A stretch of 64,000 nucleotides of DNA from Paracoccaceae bacterium (GTDB lineage Bacteria; Pseudomonadota; Alphaproteobacteria; Rhodobacterales; Rhodobacteraceae). Positions 25,292 through 34,183 of this stretch are shown here, one piece after another. Under the pieces are notes generated by a model. It was not told the DNA's origin. It ran no database searches and was given only the letters and a program-made list of their open reading frames with translations. The number at the start of each line of letters is the position of its first letter. Positions within the stretch are counted from its first letter, which is position 1. The stretch covers positions 1 to 64,000 of the forward strand of contig JANSXY010000017.1 in assembly GCA_024742695.1 (NCBI GenBank), in the 5' to 3' direction. The translations under genes and the position numbers were made by a program.

Positions 25292-26426
25292 GCCCGAACG
25301 CGGGCAGCGCAACTGGCCCTTCGCGGCGCAGATGCCGGTCACGGAAGTGCTGGAGTGGTCGACCGACGTCCTGGTCACCGAAGCCGCCGAACAGCGGATC
25401 GCGCTTCGCACGGGTCCACGGTCCACGCTGACCCTCTCGCATCTCCTCGATGCCGCCGGGATTGCGGAGGCGGCCGAACTCGGCCGGGCCGGACCGCTTG
25501 ATGACTGGATCCTGCCGCTCTGGCATTTGGCGCGCCCGGCGACGGCATCGATCGACGCGGCTGACCTCACGGCCTTCGTCGACACGACGGATGGCGCTTT
25601 CGACGGCGCGGCGCAGGCTATCATCGCTGCCGATGGTGGCGGAGCGCATCTGGTCGAAGTTGCCGCAGTGCTGCCCGACCGGCTGGAGCTTGCTGCTGCA
25701 GCTGGGGTCAGTCTCGTGCATGCCATCGTGGCACCGGTCGGAACCGCTTTCCTCGCGCGGCCCGTCGACATCGACCGCCGCCGCCAGGGCCTCGGGACGG
25801 TCACGGCGAGCTTCACGCTCCGGCTCAGCGACGGCAGCGCTGCTGCTAGCCCTTATCCCCAGCACCAGGGGCTCGACGTGCTGACCGATCCGGCCGTTCT
25901 GCGCCAGCCGCTCGCCGAGACGCTCGGCCAGACCGTAGAAGCCATCGACAACGGCTTCGGGCCCATCGTGCTCGAACCCGTCCTCACCCATGTCCAGCGC
26001 CGGTCGACCATCATGCTCATCGACCGAGGAGCTACGCGGCTGACCCGCCGGCGCTGGTTGCTCTCCTTGCGCGGTCGCCAGCGAGCCTTCTGGCTGCCGA
26101 CCTGGGGCCGGGAACTCGTTCTGCAGGCGGCGGTCACGTCCGGCGCGACCTCCATCGTCGTCGCACCGCTCGTCGATCCCTCCGTGTGGATTGGCCGGCA
26201 CCTGATGATCGACCACCCGACCGGGCCGGTCTTCCGCGAGATCACCGCCGCCGCATGGGACGCGCTCGGGCTCCGGCTCTCCATCGCCGCGCCCGGCAAG
26301 AGCGTCGCCCTAGGCACGCCCGTGCATCTGATGGTGAGGGTCCGCTCGGATGCCGACCGGATCGAACTCGCCCACGGACCGAACCGGACCGAACTGTCGC
26401 TGCCGCTGATAGAGATCCCCTCATGA
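25284..26426 (+). CDS. Phage tail tip protein (distal-tail type), unknown family
   Basis: 380 aa. Predicted beta-rich; N-terminal NWPFAAQMPVTEVLEWSTDVLVTEAAEQR and a C-terminal region rich in hydrophobic strands. It overlaps the tape measure stop by 8 bp and the next gene by ATGA. In this position other siphoviruses encode the distal tail or first tip protein. I cannot place it in a named family. Confidence 0.7.
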   Translation: MPEPERGQRNWPFAAQMPVTEVLEWSTDVLVTEAAEQRIALRTGPRSTLTLSHLLDAAGIAEAAELGRAGPLDDWILPLWHLARPATASIDAADLTAFVDTTDGAFDGAAQAIIAADGGGAHLVEVAAVLPDRLELAAAAGVSLVHAIVAPVGTAFLARPVDIDRRRQGLGTVTASFTLRLSDGSAAASPYPQHQGLDVLTDPAVLRQPLAETLGQTVEAIDNGFGPIVLEPVLTHVQRRSTIMLIDRGATRLTRRRWLLSLRGRQRAFWLPTWGRELVLQAAVTSGATSIVVAPLVDPSVWIGRHLMIDHPTGPVFREITAAAWDALGLRLSIAAPGKSVALGTPVHLMVRVRSDADRIELAHGPNRTELSLPLIEIPS

Positions 26427-27271
26427 CCTATGATCTTGCCGAGGCCTCGAAAGCCGAGGGGCGGCCGTATTTCCTCTACATCTTCGCGGAAGGGGACAGC
26501 GCCTGGCGTTTCACAAGCCGCGCCAGCGCCTGGATCTCACCCGCGGGCGCCATCGGCAACGAGACCGAGGATCTCGTCTGGGAGCCTTCAGCGGTCAGCC
26601 ACGGCTCCATCGTGCAGAGCAGCGATCCGCGCCGGGTGGATCTCTCGGTGACCTTCCCGCTCTCCGATCCCTTCGCCCGCCGGTATCTCGGGCCCCGGGG
26701 CCGATCCGTGACGACCCTCACCATCTTCCGCGGTCACGAACAGGTCCCGGCCGAGGTGGTCGCGCACTGGAAGGGCCGCATCGTCTCGGCCCGCGTCGAG
26801 GGACGGCGGATCACGCTTCGGGCGGAATCGCTCTTCACCTCGATGCGGCGCGAGGGCGTGCGGGCGAAGTACCAGCGGCTCTGCCGCCACGCGCTCTATT
26901 CCCGCGGCTGCCGCCTCGACATCGAGACCTTCTTCGTGGGCGGAACCGCGACGGCACGCTCCGGCCTCGAGATCACCGTGGCCGATGCCGCGCTCCTGCC
27001 GGACGGCTGGTTCCGCGGCGGCGTCCTGCGCCACGCTGGGCTTCTCGGCTTCATCACCGGCCATGCCGGGGACAGGCTGACGCTCGCGGGACGCATGCCG
27101 GAACTGGAGACCGCGATCGACGATCCGGAGACGGTCGCCGTCATCGACATGGCGCCCGGCTGCGATCTCCGCCGCGACACCTGCGCCGCCAAGTTCGGCA
27201 ATCTCCTGAACTTCGGGGGCTTCCCCGACATCCCCGGCCGTAACCCCTTCGGCGGCACCAGCATCGTCTGA
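26423..27271 (+). CDS. Phage BR0599/DUF2163-type tail tip protein
   Basis: 282 aa from the ATG at 26423. The C-terminal signature CDLRRDTCAAKFGNLLNFGG followed by FPDIPGRNPF identifies the BR0599 family; two further cysteines occur in LCRHALYSRGCRLD. Gene transfer agents and many alphaproteobacterial siphophages encode this protein at the tail tip, where it may bind a metal cluster or the hub. Confidence 0.85.
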   Translation: MTYDLAEASKAEGRPYFLYIFAEGDSAWRFTSRASAWISPAGAIGNETEDLVWEPSAVSHGSIVQSSDPRRVDLSVTFPLSDPFARRYLGPRGRSVTTLTIFRGHEQVPAEVVAHWKGRIVSARVEGRRITLRAESLFTSMRREGVRAKYQRLCRHALYSRGCRLDIETFFVGGTATARSGLEITVADAALLPDGWFRGGVLRHAGLLGFITGHAGDRLTLAGRMPELETAIDDPETVAVIDMAPGCDLRRDTCAAKFGNLLNFGGFPDIPGRNPFGGTSIV

Positions 27272-27278
27272 GGGCAGC

Positions 27279-27713
27279 TCAGCCGAGATAACGGGAGGTG
27301 TTCTCCGTGTTGAAGTTCCGCCAGGCTGTCTGGGTCCTGGCCCATTCGTGAAGATGAGCTTCCAACCGCTTGCGAAGCAGGTCGTCGGCCAATGCCGGAT
27401 CGGAAGAGATGACGAAGGCCTCGAGTCCATCTGCGCCATGTTGGCGCGCATAGTCCGGGAGAATGCCCCGACGGTTGATGTTGCGGTCAGTCCCGTCCTT
27501 CATCGCGCGATACCACTGTAGCGCACCCCTGTGTCGGCTGAGGATGTTCTTCGATTGACCGATGCGGATGCCTCGCACGGGCCAGAGCACTTCAACGTAG
27601 ACGCCGGCGCAACGCGGCAAGTCCTGACTGTGACCCTTTCGCCAGGCCATGTTCAGGGGAAGGCCGAGGAATGTCGTCGGCTGGCCCGACAGCGTGTGGT
27701 CAATCTCAAGCAT
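27279..27713 (-). CDS. GIY-YIG-like nuclease domain protein (reverse-strand cargo)
   Basis: 144 aa from the ATG at 27713, preceded by GAGAAG. The segment [20 protein letters not shown] followed by [14 protein letters not shown] resembles the GIY-YIG core (GVY ... IRIGQSKNI...RH). A conserved acidic helix ([17 protein letters not shown]) follows. It stands in reverse orientation between tail tip genes, suggesting a homing-type or defence-type insertion. The catalytic Tyr/Arg/Glu set is not fully clear, so the assignment is moderate. Confidence 0.6.
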   Translation of the reverse strand: MLEIDHTLSGQPTTFLGLPLNMAWRKGHSQDLPRCAGVYVEVLWPVRGIRIGQSKNILSRHRGALQWYRAMKDGTDRNINRRGILPDYARQHGADGLEAFVISSDPALADDLLRKRLEAHLHEWARTQTAWRNFNTENTSRYLG

Positions 27714-27904
27714 GCAACTTCTCAACGTGTCGTGTCGGCGCCACCTCGCGCGGAAGCAACGGACGCCCTGACGCAATCCTGGTCTGACTTCGTTATCCCG
27801 TAGCCGGGCTTCCTGGCCAGAATGTGACCCGGATCGGTCACGGCCCAGAACCAACACCACCGCGCGCGCCGGCGCGACCGCCACCATCCTATCGAGCCCC
27901 GCCC

Positions 27905-28153
27905 ATGGTCTGGAACTTCGTCGTCCAGATCGTCGCCAGCCTGGTGCTGACGGCGATCTCCTATGCGCTCTCGCCGAAGCCGAAGACCGAGGTCCCGAAG
28001 GCGGCCGGGCTCGACGATTTCGACCTGCCGACGGCCGAGGAAGGCCGGCCGATCCCGGTCGTCTTCGGCTCCGTGCTGCTGCGCGGCCCGAACATCGTCT
28101 GGGCCGGCGATCTCAAGGTCGACCCGATCCGCAAGAAGGGGGGCAAGAAGTGA
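27905..28153 (+). CDS. Small phage tail tip protein
   Basis: 82 aa from the ATG at 27905. N-terminal hydrophobic segment ([17 protein letters not shown]), then [21 protein letters not shown], the start of the pattern seen in tip proteins of this group. Its stop overlaps the next GTG start by GTGA. Probably part of the tip complex with the large protein at 28370. Confidence 0.68.
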   Translation: MVWNFVVQIVASLVLTAISYALSPKPKTEVPKAAGLDDFDLPTAEEGRPIPVVFGSVLLRGPNIVWAGDLKVDPIRKKGGKK

Positions 28154-28368
28154 GCGAGACCCTCATCGTCCGCGCCGAAGACATCCGCGCCGCCCGGCTT
28201 TGCTTTCAGGGGGCGCGTCCCTGGTTCCGCCGTCACGGGCTCGACTGGCAAGCTTTCCTCGCCGAAGGGCTGCCCGCCGAGGTGCTGGCCGCCACCGGCG
28301 ACGCGCTGGCGCTGCGCGTGATCGCCGAGGCCGAGAAGCGGATCGCGCGGACCGGGATCGAGGACTGA
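28150..28368 (+). CDS. Small phage tail tip protein
   Basis: 72 aa, GTG start overlapping the previous stop (GTGA). Sequence is compact and helical (EDIRAARLCFQGARPWFRRHG, LAEGLPAEVLAATGDALALRV) and typical of the small gene that precedes the large tip protein in related prophages. It ends 1 bp before that gene. No function is known to me. Confidence 0.65.
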   Translation: MSETLIVRAEDIRAARLCFQGARPWFRRHGLDWQAFLAEGLPAEVLAATGDALALRVIAEAEKRIARTGIED

Positions 28369-28369
28369 C

Positions 28370-31300
28370 ATGGGCGGTCGCTCCAAGTCCCAGACGGTCG
28401 GCTACAGGTATTCCCTCGGGGCGCATCTCGCGCTCTGTCACGGGCCCGTCGACGCAATCCGCGAAATCCGGGTCGACGACCGCACCGCCTGGTCGATCGG
28501 CACCGGCCAGAGCAGTTCGGCTGGCACCGGCGTCGGCGCGCTCGCAAGCTACGGCACCGTCGCAGGCATGTCGGCCACCGCAGCGGCCGTCGGCGACAGC
28601 GTGGCCGAGGTGACCTTTCCGGGTACGCTCGCCGGGATCCGCCTTTACGCGAGCTACGACCTGAAGCTCGGCACCGACAACACGACCCGCACGGTCACCG
28701 TGCAGGCCGTAAGCTACGATGGCGGGACCGGCGTCACGACCTGGCTCGTCGAGCCCGCCGCCACGGCCTTCACCGCGCAGTCCGTCACCGTCTCTGACGC
28801 CGCGAGCCTGCCGAGCCTCAGCGGCGGCGCCGCTGGTGGTCGTATCCGGATCAACAAGCCGAACCTCTTCGGCGGCGAGAGCCGCGAGGGCGGCATCGTC
28901 GGCGACATCGACGTCCTGATGGGCGGAACCACGCAAGGCCAGAACGACTATCTCGCCGCGCAGGCGGGTTCGAACGTGCCGGGCTATCGCGGCATCTGCT
29001 CGCTCGTCCTGCGGCAGGTATATCTCGGCCTCAATCCCTACCTCAAGCCATGGGCCGTCCGGCTCACCCGTATCCTGCGTGCCGAGGACGGCAATCCGCA
29101 GTGGTATCCCGAGAAGGCGCAGATCGTGCCCGAGGTCCGCATCGGGGACGCCGCGATCTATATCGCCATGGACACCTCGGGCTCCATGTCCGGCAGCCGC
29201 ATGGCGGCCCAGCGGACCGCCGTCTCGCGGCTCATCGCCGAGATCGGCGCGAATGCGCTGGAGCCCAACGACATCCAGATCGTCACCTGGAACTCGTCCG
29301 TCTCCGGCACGATCCTGCGCCGCAACGCCGATGCCGCGGCCTATGGCGAGCTCAAGGACTGGGTCGACGCGCTGCCGACCACGGTGAGCGGGGGCACGGA
29401 TTTCGGGGCGGCGGTGAGCCAGGCAGGCGCCTTCTTCAATGGCGCGGGCGGCAAGCGGCGGATCCTGATCTTCGTGACCGATGGCGAGCCGAGCCCTGCC
29501 TCGAGCCTCGAGAGCGCCAAGGCAACACTCGCGGGCCTCTCGGAGGTCGACGTCTTCGCCTTCAACATCGCGCTCTCGGACACAAGCGCGACCTCCCAGA
29601 TCGACAACACGCCCGTAGATGGCGTGCCGGTCGTGCCCGCGGGCGATCCCGACGTGCTCATCGCCTCGCTCCGCGCGGCCTTCGGCGAGGGCCCGGACAT
29701 GAACCCGGCCCATATCATCCGGGAGTGCCTGACGAACCGCGACTGGGGTCTCGGGCATGGCTTCACCGACATCGGCCCGAGTTTCGCGACCGCCGCTGAT
29801 GCGCTCTTCGCCGAAGGCTTCGGTCTCTCGCTCCTCTGGCAGCAGGAATCGACGATCGAGGACTTCATCGCCGACGTGTTGAAGCACATCGACGCCTATC
29901 TCTACGTCGACCGCCGCTCGGGCCGCTGGGAGCTGAAGCTCATCCGAGCCGACTATGATCCCGGGACGCTACCAATCTTCGACGAGACCCACGTCGTCGA
30001 CTGGGGCGAACTCGGGCGCCGGGAGGCCGCCGATCTCGTGAACTCGGTCACCGTGAAGTTCTCCGACGCCCGCACCGACCAGACCGGATCGGTCAGCGTC
30101 ACAGACACGGCACTCGTCCAGGACCTCGGTCAGGTCGTGAGTGCCACGGTCGATTATCCAGGGATCCGCTACGAGTCACTCGCCGTGCGCGTGGCCGAGC
30201 GCGATCTGCGTGCGCTCTCCTCGCCAATCCTGTCGGGCGAGATCACCGTCACCCGTTTCGGCGCCGATCTCGATCCGGGCGACGTGATCCGGCTCGTGAG
30301 CCCGCGCCGCGGGCTCGAGGGCGTCGCGGTCCGCATCGTCGAGATCGACCACAGCGACGGGCGCGCGAATGGTGTGCGGCTTCGCATCGCCGAGGACGTC
30401 TTCGGGCTTGGCGACACAGCCCTCGTTGGTGGCGAGAGCGGCGACCCGGGCCGGCTGATCCTGCCGCCGAGGCCGCTCGCACGTCGCTGGGTGACGGAGG
30501 CGCCGTATTGGCTGCTCGTTCAGGAACTCGGTCACGCGCAAGCCGACGCACTGCTCGATGAGGATCCGGACGCGGGCGCGCTGGTGGCCGCAGGCGAGCG
30601 CCCCTCGGCCGACGCGCTCTCTGCGCAGGTCTGGACCGACAGCGGGACGGGCTACGCGCTCGAGGCGGGCGTCGAGTTCGTGCCGACGGCGCTGCTCACA
30701 GCGGATGTGACCGACGACCCGGCCGAGCGCGTCCTGCCGGTCGGCAGCTGGACGGGGCTGAACGACGTCACCATCGGCACGCTCGCCGCGATCGGCGACG
30801 AACTCGTCCGCATTGACGGGGTGAGCGCCACGACCCTGACGGTCGGGCGGGGCTGTCTCGACACCGTGCCACAGGTCCACCCAGCGGGCACGCCGATGAT
30901 CTGCTGGCAGCTCCTCGCCAACGCGAGCGAGGCGCGCTTCGCGGCGGGTGAGACCGTCGCGGTTCGAATGCTGCCCGAGACGGGGTTCGGGACGCTGCCG
31001 CTCAGCCAGGCGCCGGAGGACGAGGTCACGCTCGCCTCGCGCGCCATCCGTCCGCTGCCGCCAGGCGACCTGCGTGGCAACGGTGTCTCGGTCGTGAACC
31101 CGAACGTCCTGAACCTCGGGCCGGTGCTGCTGACTTGGGCGCATCGCGACCGGCTCACCCAGACCAGCAGCGTGTTCGATGCCTATGACGCGGGCGACAT
31201 CGGACCCGAGCCGGGCGTCACCTACGCGCTCGAGATCCGCTGGGTCGATCCCGACACCGATGCCGTCGTCGAGCCGCCCGCGGCCGTCATCGATGTGGGC

Positions 31301-31711
31301 AGCACCACCAGCTTCACGCTGACCAAGGAGGACGTGCCGATCCTATCGGCGCCCTCCGGCACCAAGCACTTCGAGGCGCGCGTCGTAGCCCGCCGCATCG
31401 CCGGCAGCGCGACCTACACGTCCTGGCAGGCTCGAGGGGTCCGGCTCTTCATGCCCGATGGCATCAAGGTGGCAGAGGCGGGCTTCTGGGCGGAGTTCGG
31501 AGCAGGCGATCGGTTGACCCTCGCCGAGGCCACGCTCTTCGTCGAGCAGGGCCCTGATGACCGGCTCGGCATTATCCGGGCCGATGTCTTCCATGAACTC
31601 GGTCGCGACGCGCGCCTCGTCTCGGCTCGTGTCGATGTTTTCCACGAACTCGGACGAGACGCGCGGCTGGTCTCCGCACGTGTCGATATCTTCATCGAGG
31701 TAATCCCATGA
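28370..31711 (+). CDS. Large tail tip/host specificity protein with inserted vWA domain
   Basis: 1113 aa. The outer parts look like a J-type tip protein (SKSQTVGYRYSLGAHLALCHG at the start; VNSVTVKFSD and a DVIRLVSP hub region later). Residues ~260-440 form a von Willebrand factor A domain with a complete MIDAS: DTSGSMS (~267), the threonine in SGGTDFG (~342) and FVTDGEP (~369). The C-terminus has about four and a half copies of a 17-residue repeat (F-x-E-x-G-x-D-x-R-L pattern). It likely contacts the host surface. Confidence 0.87.
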   Translation: MGGRSKSQTVGYRYSLGAHLALCHGPVDAIREIRVDDRTAWSIGTGQSSSAGTGVGALASYGTVAGMSATAAAVGDSVAEVTFPGTLAGIRLYASYDLKLGTDNTTRTVTVQAVSYDGGTGVTTWLVEPAATAFTAQSVTVSDAASLPSLSGGAAGGRIRINKPNLFGGESREGGIVGDIDVLMGGTTQGQNDYLAAQAGSNVPGYRGICSLVLRQVYLGLNPYLKPWAVRLTRILRAEDGNPQWYPEKAQIVPEVRIGDAAIYIAMDTSGSMSGSRMAAQRTAVSRLIAEIGANALEPNDIQIVTWNSSVSGTILRRNADAAAYGELKDWVDALPTTVSGGTDFGAAVSQAGAFFNGAGGKRRILIFVTDGEPSPASSLESAKATLAGLSEVDVFAFNIALSDTSATSQIDNTPVDGVPVVPAGDPDVLIASLRAAFGEGPDMNPAHIIRECLTNRDWGLGHGFTDIGPSFATAADALFAEGFGLSLLWQQESTIEDFIADVLKHIDAYLYVDRRSGRWELKLIRADYDPGTLPIFDETHVVDWGELGRREAADLVNSVTVKFSDARTDQTGSVSVTDTALVQDLGQVVSATVDYPGIRYESLAVRVAERDLRALSSPILSGEITVTRFGADLDPGDVIRLVSPRRGLEGVAVRIVEIDHSDGRANGVRLRIAEDVFGLGDTALVGGESGDPGRLILPPRPLARRWVTEAPYWLLVQELGHAQADALLDEDPDAGALVAAGERPSADALSAQVWTDSGTGYALEAGVEFVPTALLTADVTDDPAERVLPVGSWTGLNDVTIGTLAAIGDELVRIDGVSATTLTVGRGCLDTVPQVHPAGTPMICWQLLANASEARFAAGETVAVRMLPETGFGTLPLSQAPEDEVTLASRAIRPLPPGDLRGNGVSVVNPNVLNLGPVLLTWAHRDRLTQTSSVFDAYDAGDIGPEPGVTYALEIRWVDPDTDAVVEPPAAVIDVGSTTSFTLTKEDVPILSAPSGTKHFEARVVARRIAGSATYTSWQARGVRLFMPDGIKVAEAGFWAEFGAGDRLTLAEATLFVEQGPDDRLGIIRADVFHELGRDARLVSARVDVFHELGRDARLVSARVDIFIEVIP
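31588..31692 (+). repeat. Tandem 51-bp repeats encoding the tip protein C-terminus
   Basis: Two nearly identical 17-codon units (VFHELGRDARLVSARVD) end the tip protein; two more diverged units precede them (FVEQGPDDRL and FWAEFGAGDRL segments). The DNA of the last two copies differs mainly at synonymous positions, which suggests selection to keep the peptide. Confidence 0.8.
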
Positions 31712-32703
31712 CCCACATCCTCCATCTTGGCCACCAGGTCAGCGACCTCTCCGGCGTGGCCGGCCTGATCAGCACGGACGCGGTCGGGTTCGATCCGGCC
31801 TATGACGTCAACTGCATCAAGATCTCCACGACCAACGGGACGCCTATTCCGTTCTCGGCGCGATGGCGCGAGCCCACCGGAGATGTCTGGCTCGGGTTTC
31901 GCTATCGGGCACCCTCGACCAACGCAGCGTGGATCGCTCAGGACGGCCTCTTCCTCGAGTTCTTCGACAGCCAGAACCGCCAGATCGGGATGATCCGGAC
32001 CGAGCGCGACGACGATCGCTACCGTGCCATGGTGACGGGGGATACCAACGTCGACGGCGCCTCGACCTTCATTGCAGCGACGAACCAGACCTATTGGATC
32101 GACGTGAAGATCGCGGTTGGCGCGAGCATCACGATCGAGTTCTACGTCGATGGTGTGCTCTACAGCACGGCGACCGCCGCCAATGCCGGTGGAAAGGGGC
32201 GGCCCGTGCACTGTCTCTGGCGCAATCTCCATCTCTTCGACAACTTCACCACGGCCACCTGGTATTACGCCCATATCGCGGTGCTCGATGGGGTCTCCAC
32301 GATCGGCCGACGCTTCGCCCGGCGCACGCCGGATCTGGTCGCGACCTATGACGGTTTTTCGGGCGGGATCGATGCAATCAAGGACGATGACACCGTCACG
32401 CGCGTGGCGAGCGATATCGCCGGACAGCGGCTTTCCTTCTCGCTCGCGGGCCCGACTGGCCCGGCCGGGAGCACGACCATCGCGGGCGTGCACGTCAAGC
32501 AGCTCGCCCAGCTCGGCACCGCCGGCCCGACCGGCATCGCGGGTTTCCTGCGCATGGGAGGCGTGGACTACGACGCGACGCCCGAGACACCCTCGGCCGA
32601 CATGGCCAGTTCCGTCTATTCGAGCTGGGCACTGAACCCGGCAGACAGCGGTCTCTGGAGCCTGGCGACGCTGCCGGCGGAAGTGGGGATCGTCTCGTCA
32701 TGA
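31708..32703 (+). CDS. Tail fibre-like protein with lectin-type beta-sandwich
   Basis: 331 aa, overlapping the tip gene stop by ATGA. The central part (ARWREPTGDVWLGFRYRAPS, YWIDVKIAVGASITIEFYVDG) has the strand pattern of LamG/concanavalin-like folds. A Gly/Pro-rich segment (AGPTGPAGSTTIAGVHV) follows. Placement after the tip protein suggests a receptor-binding or decoration role. Confidence 0.68.
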   Translation: MTHILHLGHQVSDLSGVAGLISTDAVGFDPAYDVNCIKISTTNGTPIPFSARWREPTGDVWLGFRYRAPSTNAAWIAQDGLFLEFFDSQNRQIGMIRTERDDDRYRAMVTGDTNVDGASTFIAATNQTYWIDVKIAVGASITIEFYVDGVLYSTATAANAGGKGRPVHCLWRNLHLFDNFTTATWYYAHIAVLDGVSTIGRRFARRTPDLVATYDGFSGGIDAIKDDDTVTRVASDIAGQRLSFSLAGPTGPAGSTTIAGVHVKQLAQLGTAGPTGIAGFLRMGGVDYDATPETPSADMASSVYSSWALNPADSGLWSLATLPAEVGIVSS

Positions 32704-32990
32704 CCCCGCCCCGAACCGACAAGGGCGACCTGAGGATGTCGGAGGCCGAGTTCCGGGTCTTCCTCTCCCAGGCCGCCGAAGAAGGCGCGAAGCGTGCGCT
32801 GGCCGATGCCGGGATCGACGGCAAGGATGCCGCCCTCGACATCCGCGATCTCCGCTCGCTTCTCGACTGCATCCGCTTCGTCCGCCGCACCGCCGTCCAG
32901 ACCGCCGTCCATCTCATCACCACCGGCATCATGCTCGCGCTCCTCGCCGGCATCGCGCTGAAGCTGAAGATCTTCGGCGGAAGCCCCTGA
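32700..32990 (+). CDS. DUF6127-like membrane protein, possible holin-like
   Basis: 96 aa, ATGA overlap with the fibre gene. Helical soluble part (SEAEFRVFLSQAAEEGAKRAL, DIRDLRSLLDCIRFVRR) and one C-terminal membrane segment (LITTGIMLALLAGIALKL). It is the last gene before a strong terminator and the lysis genes. A role in lysis is suggested only by position. Confidence 0.68.
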   Translation: MTPPRTDKGDLRMSEAEFRVFLSQAAEEGAKRALADAGIDGKDAALDIRDLRSLLDCIRFVRRTAVQTAVHLITTGIMLALLAGIALKLKIFGGSP

Positions 32991-33018
32991 CCCGACCGAG
33001 CAGCGATTTCGTCACCAC

Positions 33019-33048
33019 CAGACCCGCCCGCGAGGCGGGTCTTTCGTT
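33019..33048 (+). terminator. Rho-independent terminator
   Basis: AGACCCGCC (33019-33027), loop CGCGA, GGCGGGTCT (33033-33041): a perfect 9-bp stem followed by TTCGTTT. It ends the structural transcript just before the endolysin gene. Confidence 0.85.
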
Positions 33049-33062
33049 TCTGGAGGATCCCC

Positions 33063-33737
33063 ATGACCACGACTTTCTTCGATCACTGGCGCGACGTACC
33101 CAAAAATGCCTGGCGTTGGTCGAACTTCAGCCCGGCTGAGATCGCCTGCCGGGGGACGGGCAAGCTGCTGATCAACGAGCCCGCTCTCGACAAGCTGCAG
33201 GCGCTGCGCGATCGGCTGGGTAAGCCCCTGATCGTCCGCTCGGCCTATCGCAGCCCTGAGCACAACCGCGCCGTCGGCGGCGCGACCCGCTCGAAACACA
33301 TGGAGGGCGCCGCTTTCGACATTGCGATGACGAACCATGATCCAGCGGCGTTTGAGTCGGCGGCGCGGGAGGCCGGATTCCTCGGCTTTGGCTTCTACCC
33401 GCGCTCGGGTTTCATGCACGTCGACCTCGGCCCTGCACGGCAGTGGGGCGAGCGGTTCCCCGTGCGGTCCGTGCCCTTTGCGGCAGAGACCCCGGCTGCG
33501 CGGGAGGTTCTGGCTGAGAGCCGGACCATGAGGGCTGGCGGCGCAGCTGGCGTCGCGACACTGGGTGCAGCCGGCGTGGAGGTGGCGCAGCAGGTGCTGG
33601 CGGAGACGCAGACCGCCATCCTGCCGCTCGTTCCATATCTCGACACGCTGCGCTGGGTGTTCATCGCCGCGGCGATCGGCGGGATCGCGGTCACGATCTA
33701 CGCGCGCCTGGATGATTGGCGCCGGGGGCTACGGTGA
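33063..33737 (+). CDS. M15-family peptidase endolysin with C-terminal membrane segment
   Basis: 224 aa. The M15 zinc/catalytic set is visible: SAYRSPEHNRAVGGATRSKH, MEGAAFDIA (His and Asp ligands, ~80-90), and the late FMHVDLG histidine (~119). Such phage enzymes cleave peptidoglycan stem peptides. After residue ~150 a linker leads to one membrane helix (WVFIAAAIGGIAVTIYA), which may tether or regulate the enzyme. GTGA overlap with the spanin gene. Confidence 0.88.
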   Translation: MTTTFFDHWRDVPKNAWRWSNFSPAEIACRGTGKLLINEPALDKLQALRDRLGKPLIVRSAYRSPEHNRAVGGATRSKHMEGAAFDIAMTNHDPAAFESAAREAGFLGFGFYPRSGFMHVDLGPARQWGERFPVRSVPFAAETPAAREVLAESRTMRAGGAAGVATLGAAGVEVAQQVLAETQTAILPLVPYLDTLRWVFIAAAIGGIAVTIYARLDDWRRGLR

Positions 33738-33991
33738 TCGGCTGGGCGGTAGCCGCACTCGGCGGCTCGGCATGGGCTCGCGCGGCGATCCGATACGGTG
33801 TCACCGCGCTCGCGATCCTTCTGTTCCTGCTGACCTTGCGTCGGTCCGGCGAGCGAGCGGGACGCCTCGCCGAACGCCTTGAGACCACGGAGAAGGCCAA
33901 TGATGTCCAACGCCAGATGCTGGAAGCTGCAGCTCGCCGCCCTCGCGATCGGGACGAGCTTGATGAGCGGCTGCGCGACGGTCGGTTCTGA
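33734..33991 (+). CDS. Inner-membrane spanin (Rz-like)
   Basis: 85 aa, GTG start overlapping the endolysin stop. One N-terminal membrane helix (VTALAILLFLLTL) and a periplasmic coiled coil (ERAGRLAERLETTEKANDVQRQ) are the i-spanin layout. It would span the periplasm with the lipoprotein partner encoded in a different frame at its 3' end, and disrupt the outer membrane at lysis. Confidence 0.78.
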   Translation: MIGWAVAALGGSAWARAAIRYGVTALAILLFLLTLRRSGERAGRLAERLETTEKANDVQRQMLEAAARRPRDRDELDERLRDGRF

Positions 33992-34157
33992 CGGGCGCGG
34001 GCCGGAGGCGTGTCCACCTGTCCTCGGGTACAGCAATGAGTTTCAGGCGCGGGCGGCCGAGGAGCTTGCGCGGCTGGCGGACGGGTCGGCCATTGCCGAG
34101 ATGCTGAGCGACTACGCCGTGATGCGGGAGCAGGCGCGCCTGTGTTCTCGTCCCTGA
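33903..34157 (+). CDS. Outer-membrane spanin lipoprotein (Rz1-like), overlapping Rz
   Basis: 84 aa, starting in another frame inside the Rz-like gene (89-bp overlap), with AGAAGG 6-7 nt upstream. A lipoprotein signal (KLQLAALAIGTSLMSGC) has the cysteine at residue ~24. The overlapping frame arrangement is typical of Rz/Rz1 pairs. The adjacent ATG at 33900 is an equal alternative. Confidence 0.78.
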   Translation: MSNARCWKLQLAALAIGTSLMSGCATVGSDGRGPEACPPVLGYSNEFQARAAEELARLADGSAIAEMLSDYAVMREQARLCSRP

Positions 34158-34183
34158 TCAGAAGCGGAATCGCAGCTTCAAGG

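Noticed and set aside
22736-25816. Reverse open frame of 1026 codons over the tape measure gene
   Set aside because: Shadow of the forward gene caused by high GC; low-complexity Arg/Gly-rich product without domains.
28163-29887. Reverse open frame over the tail tip gene
   Set aside because: Opposite a clear phage protein, no ribosome-binding site or domain.
1-34157. Gene transfer agent instead of a prophage
   Set aside because: A replication gene, GpA-type terminase, resolvase and toxin-antitoxin cargo do not fit the conserved GTA cluster, although the BR0599-type tip protein is shared.
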